64,000 nucleotides of DNA, taken from Limonium bicolor. Taxonomy: Eukaryota; Streptophyta; Magnoliopsida; Caryophyllales; Plumbaginaceae. The notes beneath the pieces are model-generated. The model was given only the letters and a program-made list of their open reading frames with translations. It made no database searches and was not told the origin of the DNA. Made by a program: the position numbers and the translations under genes. Where the stretch lies: NCBI GenBank assembly GCA_023374045.1, contig CM041776.1, positions 47,064,171-47,128,170 on the forward strand, given 5' to 3'. Of the stretch, positions 57,721 through 64,000 are shown piece after piece. Numbering within the stretch: the stretch's first letter is position 1; each line of letters begins with the position of its first letter.

Positions 57721-57823
57721 TGGGTGGTTAACGGCGTGTAACACCAACGATTTAAGTTATGTGATGAGGTGTGTATTCGCTGCAGATTGTTGTTATGTGT
57801 TTGTTGTTGGATGGGGTGTTACA
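57721..57823 (+). repeat. Element A 3' LTR, terminal part
   Basis: TGGGTGGTTAACGGCGTGTAACACC...GGGGTGTTACA matches about 32209-32312, the end of the 5' LTR, and completes the LTR cut at 41708. Confidence 0.95.
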
Positions 57824-57828
57824 AATAG
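57824..57828. repeat. Target site duplication of element A, right copy
   Basis: AATAG, identical to 27696-27700. Confidence 0.95.
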
Positions 57829-59363
57829 TAATTCATAGTATATGAATTTTTCTTGTATTTATGATAGCTTATATTGTAGCTTATATCATAAGGAGTATAA
57901 ATCTAATTTTAGATTTACAAATTATTAACATTTAATGTGTTAAAAATTGAATCTAACACATCAATAATTTCGGTAATCCTAAACAAAATAAATAACATGT
58001 TAGATCATATATAGATCAACAATTAGAACCTTAAAATAGGTAGTTGTAGGATTTACCTTGTATATTAACCATTAGCTTAATATTTAAGCTTGATTTCCTT
58101 AGAAATTTTGACAGCAATTGCTAGAGAAATTGGCTCCAAAATTATACAACAAGATGAATAATAAGAAGGGTTAGTAACCCTAGGCACTCGGCCTTGATGA
58201 AAATCAAAGAAGGGAGAGTTTCCAAGAAGGCAATGTTTTACCTCGAGAATCAAAGGCACTTCTTCGTGGTTTTTCTGAGAATCTGTGGGCTCATGAGCTA
58301 TGGTTGTAAATCTCTTGAAGAGAGGATTCCAACGAGCTATCAATCTTGTGATTTGAAGCTAGGACGAGAAAGTTATGATTTCTACAAAGAAAGGTGGTGT
58401 TCTTTAAGGTTCAAAACTAAGAACATTGCACTTGTTTTGTGTTGTTTCTTCAAAGAGAGGATGAGCTACGAATTTGGGAGCTCTCATTTGACAGGTAAGA
58501 GTCTCATTAATCATTCACTAAGGGGACAAGATGATAAGGCAATCCAAGGAAGTCTTGGTGTTGAAATAGTACATTTTAAAAGCATTTTTGGACATGGTGA
58601 CTCACCATTGAGGTCGGCCAGCATATGCCTCATTTGACCTGAATGTTTTTGTTTCTCTAATGTGTTTATGTAATATTTGATACATTAAACTCGTTCCTAA
58701 TGACTTATACCATGTGATAGGTATGTTACAAGGCCAAAAATGCCTTAAAAACACCTTTTATGTGCTTCCCGGTTCACATTGATTATGCAATTTGTTTTAG
58801 CTTTTTTAAATGTGTTCTGAGTACATTTACAACCTTTAGAAACTTTGTTCGTGAAATAGCATGTTGCTAATTCCAATTTAAACCAAGTCGTTTGTTGGTT
58901 TTTCCTTGACTTTCATTAGTTTAGTACCGGTTTTGTGTGGACTTGTATACTTAATTTGTGTGTGTACGCTATGGCTCCTGTGACCATTTTATTGTTGTTC
59001 CCTTATTCCTTATTGGTATTTAGGCTCATTAGCCTTTTAATTCCATGTATAAATGCTTAAGGCACATTTTCCTTTAAAGCACATTTTTGTGCTCTAAGGT
59101 GCGTTTCTGGTTTAAACGCTAATTCCGCTTAATGCGTATTACTAATCTTAGAGGTATTTCATATTTGAAATCTCTTGGGAATTTATTGGTAGTTCCCTAA
59201 TTTATTTATACTCTTTAATACACCTTTTGCTCTAATTGTTTCTAAAGCATGTTTTGGTGTAAATTGTTGTTTAACACTTATTCTAATGTTTCTAAGGCAC
59301 GTTCCAGCCTTAGTATATCCTAATTAGATAGTTCATTAATATATTAAGGTTTGGGGTATTTCA
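57829..59363 (-). mobile_element. Element C: proximal part of its 3' LTR, minus strand
   Basis: The minus strand starts TGAAATACCCCAAACCTTAA at 59363 and resembles the LTR of element A (AAGGCT, GTGCCTTAG and AACAT blocks in order). It continues across the element A insertion into 27700 and leftwards. A plus-strand frame of 147 codons (58194-58637) crosses it and has no recognisable domain. Confidence 0.8.
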
Positions 59364-59399
59364 ATCTACCCCCTTAAAAGAACTTTGTCCCCAAAGTTC
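59364..59399 (-). promoter_or_regulatory. Terminal hairpin plus 3' polypurine tract, element C
   Basis: On the minus strand GAACTTTG, loop GGGA, CAAAGTTC (59399-59380), then TTTTAAGGGGGTAGAT to the LTR start. Compared with element A, C changed to T on one side of the stem and G to A on the other, keeping the pair. Confidence 0.85.
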
Positions 59400-61746
59400 C
59401 TATGTATCTATATCTCTTAGAACACATAGGTAACTTCACACTAAAAGATCATATAGATCACTCAATATCTGTATAGGCATCTGACTCATAAGGTCTGCCA
59501 TATATTTATATTTACCACACTTTTCACACAACATGTCTTTTGCATGTTTTAGTAATCAAAATACTCTTTGTATATTCTTTGATGTATACTCCTCAAGTAA
59601 CCGGTCCGGAGACAAAGGTTTTCATGTCCTCTAGTTCATGAGCGAGTAATACAGAAAATACATGACAACTCCAATTCCACTTTATGCTACTGCATCTACT
59701 CTTAATGTGGTTAATTTTGACCACTTGTAGGGAGTTTCAGGAATCATCCGACCCTGATGTGATCAGCATCAGTGTTGAACTATCCTTTCCCCCCAATTTG
59801 TGTTCAGTTTTCCTTGATCTGGCCAAGATCAAGTTCTACCTCCCACGCCAACTTCAAACAATCAATAATTATTCATGTAGCATTTTATATCTTTTAGTCC
59901 TTCTAGTCATAATCATAAATCAATACATCTCCGAATTATGGAACTCAGTCCATCAGTCACTCTTAATTCACCTCTCAGCAATTACTTAGAGAATTTAATT
60001 CCTACTAGGTTCTACATCGGTCTCATACCGATTCATACCTCATAACATTACCATATTTGGTCTCATAACAATACATATCATAGGGATTTTAATTCCCCTG
60101 GAGTTTCTACTCCTCTTTTCCTGAATTCTCACACCGAAGTTAACGAGGTCGTCCTCTAATACATCTGGTATTCGCATTTAATTGTGCGTAATAACCACAA
60201 CCACAAAAGAATGAATACATGTGTTTTATATAACATACGTATCAAACATCACAACTAATTGAATTGTGCTATGCACACTGTAGGTTACGTACTCAATACG
60301 TGAAATATAGGCTAAGCGATTGTACGCTCTACCCCCCTTAAAATGGATTACGCCCCGTAATCAACATTATATCATCCTTGGACATAAGTTCAAGATGCTT
60401 ATGTATCATGGAGCATTCTAGGTTCCATGTAGTCTATCTCACATTATGATTGGGTCAGACGGTCTTCACCATGGTAATGGCTTAGTCTCTGCATCAAGGA
60501 TTCTTATTGGTGTTTATACCAATCTTACAACTGGTTCAAGTGTAGTCTCTAAGGCTCCAAAGTATTTGATAGATGTGTCGTATATTTTATTCGACTGGAA
60601 GATGTGAGACACATCCTTCCTTGTCCTCTTTTGTTAGGTATATCAAATCTTTAAGATATGGTCCACAAGCTTCTGCTGCACGACTCTGATAATCTTGGGG
60701 CTTAGTTTGCCCTACCTATCTTCTTTAATAGGTTTTAAAGCTCCTTTATACCCTTATAACTTAGGAATAAAGTTCTCTTAATGGACGCGTGGTATGTTTA
60801 TCTATACACAGTCTCTATGAGTTATAGCTTGTCTATCCAGTTCTCTGGAGGTCTGATGTTCATACTCTATTACGCCTTCCAGTGTCTGATTTGTTTCCTA
60901 CTACCTGACCCTCAGTCTTAGATTTCTGTATTATCTGGTCTTACTGTTCAGTGCTTATTGCTCTTCACAGTTTCCTTGAAAATCTTGAGACATATAAACA
61001 GTTCGTACTACTAATTAGTGCGTCTCGCACTTCATAATTCTTAATTGTTTCCTCCTGGAATGAGTTCTTTGATTCTTTTAATCTTATTGGTTTAACTGAG
61101 TTCTTTCTCCTCCATTGTTCATGGTAACTTGCTGTTCTGGTGTAAGTTTGCATCTCTGACTGCCGTACGGAGTCGACTACTTCTCGTGTTCCTTACACTA
61201 CTCGTTTACATATATGGGGTACCTTAATGATACATTGCGACTTACCTGACTAACTTATAAATAAGTCCTTCAGGTCCACAAGCTCCTTTAGAGTGCGGTC
61301 GTCCCACATCTCATTAAAGTATACTCGTAGTGTTCGCCACACGCTTAGTTATAGCTATTTGTGAAGTATTCTATTGTCGATCTCCTCTTTCATCATTCCA
61401 TGGTAAACACACTTGTCGTTCTTCTTGAACTTAATCAAGGAATATCATTTACTGGGTCATAATTGCATTATACCTTCTGTATTTAGTACGGACTCGTTCC
61501 TTTAGTAATTTGAGGTCTCTTTCCTTAGAGCCTCTTATCTTATTTCTCATGTCGATCTACTAGGAATGCACTTCCAACTCCTTACGGAATGGACAATGGT
61601 GCTCCTATGAACCTTTCATCACATGTCCAGGCTATTGTATTACTGCACAGTCTATCTCCCATTTCATCACCTTACTTACATTGGTTTTTAATTCATAAAT
61701 CTATTTCTTTCGTGTCAATATTTGATGGCTTATATATAGTGGTTGC
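59400..61746 (-). mobile_element. Element C interior (non-coding, truncated by CACTA)
   Basis: The minus strand is homologous in blocks to the late interior of element A (36350-36500 matches about 59700-59850; 35822-35857 matches 60331-60362). No gag or pol seen, so C is a second LARD-like copy. Its 5' part is cut off by the CACTA end at 61750, and no 5' LTR is in the window. Confidence 0.7.
60331..60362 (-). promoter_or_regulatory. Internal hairpin plus polypurine tract, element C
   Basis: On the minus strand GATTACG, loop GGG, CGTAATC (60362-60346), CATTTT, AAGGGGGGTAGAG. Same stem as element A with a different loop; 960 bp from the 3' tract. Confidence 0.75.
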
Positions 61747-61769
61747 TTTCACTAGTAAAAAAGACCCTA

Positions 61770-62085
61770 CCGCAGCGGTTTTTTGGTACCTATGGCAGCG
61801 GTTGAAAACCGCTGCGATGGGTGCCCGCCGCGGTAGTGAAAACACCTATCGCAGCGGTTGTAGAACCACTGCAGTAGGTACTCTACGCAGCGGTTCTTTT
61901 TACAACCGCTACGGTAGGTACCTACCGCAGCGGTTTGTTAAAAGACCGCTGCGATAGACCTTTTTTTTTAAAAAAAAACAACCTATCGCAGCGGTTTTTT
62001 GAAGGAACCGCTGCGATGGTCTCTCAGAAAATATTGACAGGCCTATTGCAGCGATTCTTACTAAGAACCGCTGCAATAGGTTGTT
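61770..62085. repeat. CACTA subterminal palindromic repeats
   Basis: About ten copies of CYTAYCGCAGCGGTT and its reverse complement AACCGCTGCGATAGG in alternating orientation, spaced 15-35 bp. CCGCAGCGG is itself a palindrome. Such arrays are where the CACTA accessory protein binds in known elements. They contain CG and CNG sites and so are methylation targets. Confidence 0.85.
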
Positions 62086-62369
62086 TTTTTTTTTGTTTTT
62101 TCCATTCCACCCTACAATTCTACCACACACAACCCAAAATCAATCAACCTGTTAAGATATAGCAATTAACAATGCCACCAACAGTGGGCATTAGATCACC
62201 ATTTCACCATTTCAATAGCCACCAAACCTATCTACGGGCAATAATCCACTTACATTTACAAATTTGAGGAAATAAATCAAACATCACAAAACTTACAGAA
62301 ACCACAATTGTTTCATGAGATTTCAAAATCATCCTACTCAATCCTACCAAACCCTAAAAGCAACCTACA
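62086..62369. other. Spacer between subterminal array and gene
   Basis: AT-rich, no frame; presumably the 3' untranslated region of the minus-strand gene. Confidence 0.5.
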
Positions 62370-64000
62370 TTAACGCTCATGATTCTGCCCATTCTCGAGC
62401 ACCTCGGTTATATGTCCTTCGTTGTAACCGTCTACCAACTCTTCAAAAGCCTTGAATTAACACAAAAAAATATGATTAGTTGCTAATAATACTTTGAGTT
62501 TAAACTCAATGTTTAAAAATTATCTACAAAACCAATATTTCGAGAATGCTACTTACCATGTCTAGAGACTTCTCTGGCAAGAGTCTCGGTCCCGCTATCA
62601 AGTCACTCATAAACCGAATGACATAGTAGCCACATTCCGAACCTCCCGGCTGCTGTGGACACTGCCATTATATACGTACATATTCAAAATCGATTTAACA
62701 CATAAATTATAATACTGTTCCTATTTTAAAACTAATGAACATATTATAAAATTTGAATAAGGACTACAAAAATACCTTGACTACATTCCACGGAATTCTC
62801 TTAATTCTCTCTCCTTGACTTGCGTTATTACAGATACAAAGGCACTAGAATTCATACGCATAGATAAAGTAAAAGTTATCAACCGGATGATTCGAATAAC
62901 TAAAAATTGATAATTAATCAAGTTAATTAAATTCATCACCTCATCAACATGTTATATATAAGTGGCCTCTTGGGATGCCGAGATGATGAGTCAAGCTGCA
63001 GGACTCTTGGGCTTTTTATACATAGAACGAGCAAAGACCAGTGTCGGCTGTTCATAGATTATACAATACAAGCAGAACTTAATTCAATCAATTACATAAT
63101 ACAAATATCATAATTTTAAAACTAACTTAACATTAGAAAATTCTTACCCTTGATGAAGAGCAACATTATGTAAGATTTATCAGCAACTGCACTCGCATGT
63201 ATCACAGTCGACAAGTACTGGACCAAAGCTTGGGGGTCAGATCCCATATTAGCTTCAGAATAGTAGTCAGGGCATAAGAACCCGAAACTACTATTCTCAT
63301 GTACTTGGACCGCTTGTCATCACAAACCTGCACAATATAAAGAAACCAATATTATGAATTTAATTTTCAAATATACAGAGTAAAATGTGTACAAGGTATG
63401 CTAATTACTCACATGCAAGCCGATTTGAGAATCGACGCACTCAACCAATCCTTCGTGAACAACTCCACAAAATCAGTAAGATAGATTTCAAAACTCTGAG
63501 CGCCTGCATAGTAAAAAAGATCCGGTCTTGGTTTCATTGTATCCGAATCTCTTGCTGGCGGCGTCATCAATAGTGTGAAGTGCAACCGTTTCAGTTGGGG
63601 GGTAAGACATTCAGAACCGCCGGTTGTAGCAAATTCGATCTCATCACAACTCTAGTCGCGGATGCCATCGAAGGATTAGCTGGTGCAACAACAACTCTCT
63701 TTCCTTTTGCCTTATCAGAATTTGATTGAATGTGTTCCTAATATATTAATTTAATAAGTATATGTTTCTACTCTAGGATATGTTAAAGAATAAGTTTTTT
63801 CATGGGGTTACCTGCTGCTCCCCAACTTAATCAATCTACAGGCCACTATAATGTCATGGATTCAGCTTGACGAAGGGTGGATATGTCTGCACTGGGCACC
63901 GGTATCTGACAATCCGCGTAAGCAGCGCGTAACCTTCAACAAGCACTCGGGCATGGTACTCTCGGAGCGCTGCATTCCTCACGGTGTCCCAGCACAAGAC
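62370..64000 (-). CDS. Ulp1-like (C48) cysteine protease gene of the CACTA element, 3' part
   Basis: Ulp1-type proteases cleave SUMO-like modifiers; copies carried by plant transposons have unknown roles. Predicted exons (minus strand, GT-AG borders): stop exon 62370-62450; 62557-62661; 62776-62844; 62940-63047; 63148-63312; one near 63415-63530; more to the right edge. Exon 62940-63047 gives RHWSLLVL with the catalytic His, and QLDS with the Asp. Exon 62557-62661 gives CPQQPGGSECGYYVIRFMSD with the oxyanion Gln and nucleophile Cys. Exon 63148-63312 gives FGFLCPDYYSEANMGSDPQA, and that near 63450-63530 YLTDFVELFTKDWLS. The frame joins cleanly from 63312 down to 62370. Towards 63640-64000 there are coding relics but in-frame stops (near 63845), so the 5' part may be broken or mis-split. 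The 5' end is outside the window. Confidence 0.8.

Larger units (their letters stand above)
27701..57823 (+). mobile_element. Element A: LARD-like LTR retrotransposon, split by element B
   Basis: TGAAATACCCC...TGTTACA LTRs of 4612 bp (27701-32312) and about 4.6 kb (37197-41708 plus 57721-57823) flank a 4884-bp interior. There is an initiator-tRNA-Met primer site after the left LTR, a polypurine tract before the right one and a 5-bp AATAG duplication outside. The interior has no gag or pol relic, which with the 4.6-kb LTRs fits a large retrotransposon derivative. It is probably mobilised in trans. Element B sits in its 3' LTR. Confidence 0.93.
61750..64000. mobile_element. CACTA (En/Spm) DNA transposon, left end, runs off window
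   Basis: Starts CACTAGTAAAAAAGACCC, a CACTA-type terminal sequence, after TTT (possible 3-bp duplication). It is followed by a subterminal zone of repeated ACCGCAGCGGTT palindromes and then a minus-strand multi-exon gene. The other end and the transposase TNP2 are not in the window. Confidence 0.85.

Noticed and set aside
58194..58637. Plus-strand frame of 147 codons
   Set aside because: Lies antisense in the LTR of element C; no domain and no splice context.

Overview
This is transposon-dense intergenic DNA from a plant nuclear genome, probably a large-genome angiosperm. The species cannot be told from the window. The evidence is long-LTR Ty3 retrotransposons primed by initiator tRNA-Met, a Tekay/Del-like chromovirus with a C-terminal chromodomain, hAT elements with 8-bp target duplications, and a CACTA element with a Ulp1-type protease gene. 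No intact host gene, rRNA or functional tRNA was found. Almost all reading frames outside 46.7-52.3 kb and 62.4-64.0 kb look like chance frames in repeats.

Layout. 1-5.7 kb: non-coding remains of old long-LTR elements, with a plus-strand LTR head at 1049 and a minus-strand LTR end plus tRNA-Arg-like primer binding site near 3500. 5.5-6.05 kb and 17.0-17.5 kb: GTCAA-, poly-G- and GGGCC-rich minisatellites. They flank a 6.05-17.0 kb block made of two 2.1-kb direct repeats around a 5.7-kb core rich in ACCGGT. The right-hand repeat carries a 928-bp hAT element; the left-hand repeat is the matching empty site. 17.9-25.3 kb: a 529-bp hAT element, two tRNA-like sequences, the head of a minus-strand long LTR and non-coding retroelement-like DNA.

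25.3-61.7 kb is a nested stack of three related Ty3 elements. The oldest (C, minus strand) has its long LTR split by element A (27701-57823, plus strand, perfect 5-bp AATAG target duplication). A has 4.6-kb LTRs around a non-coding 4.9-kb interior and so looks like a LARD. The 3' LTR of A is itself split by element B (41709-57720), a chromovirus with 4.84-kb LTRs and gag, protease, RT, RNase H, integrase and chromodomain. At 61750 a CACTA transposon begins; it runs off the right edge and carries a multi-exon minus-strand Ulp1-like protease gene.

The main result is that B carries a near-complete plant-type AlkB 2-oxoglutarate/Fe(II) dioxygenase domain between the Gag zinc knuckles and the protease. 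It sits inside a 976-bp segment with GT...AG ends whose removal would put Gag and protease in one frame. A and C lack coding sequence but share with B the primer-site hairpin, two LTR modules and two hairpin-plus-polypurine-tract modules whose stems show compensatory changes. The simplest reading is an AlkB-bearing autonomous element (B) and non-coding partners (A, C) that could be mobilised through shared cis signals. Many differences between paired LTRs are one-base indels, so some frameshifts, including the one in AlkB, could be assembly errors.
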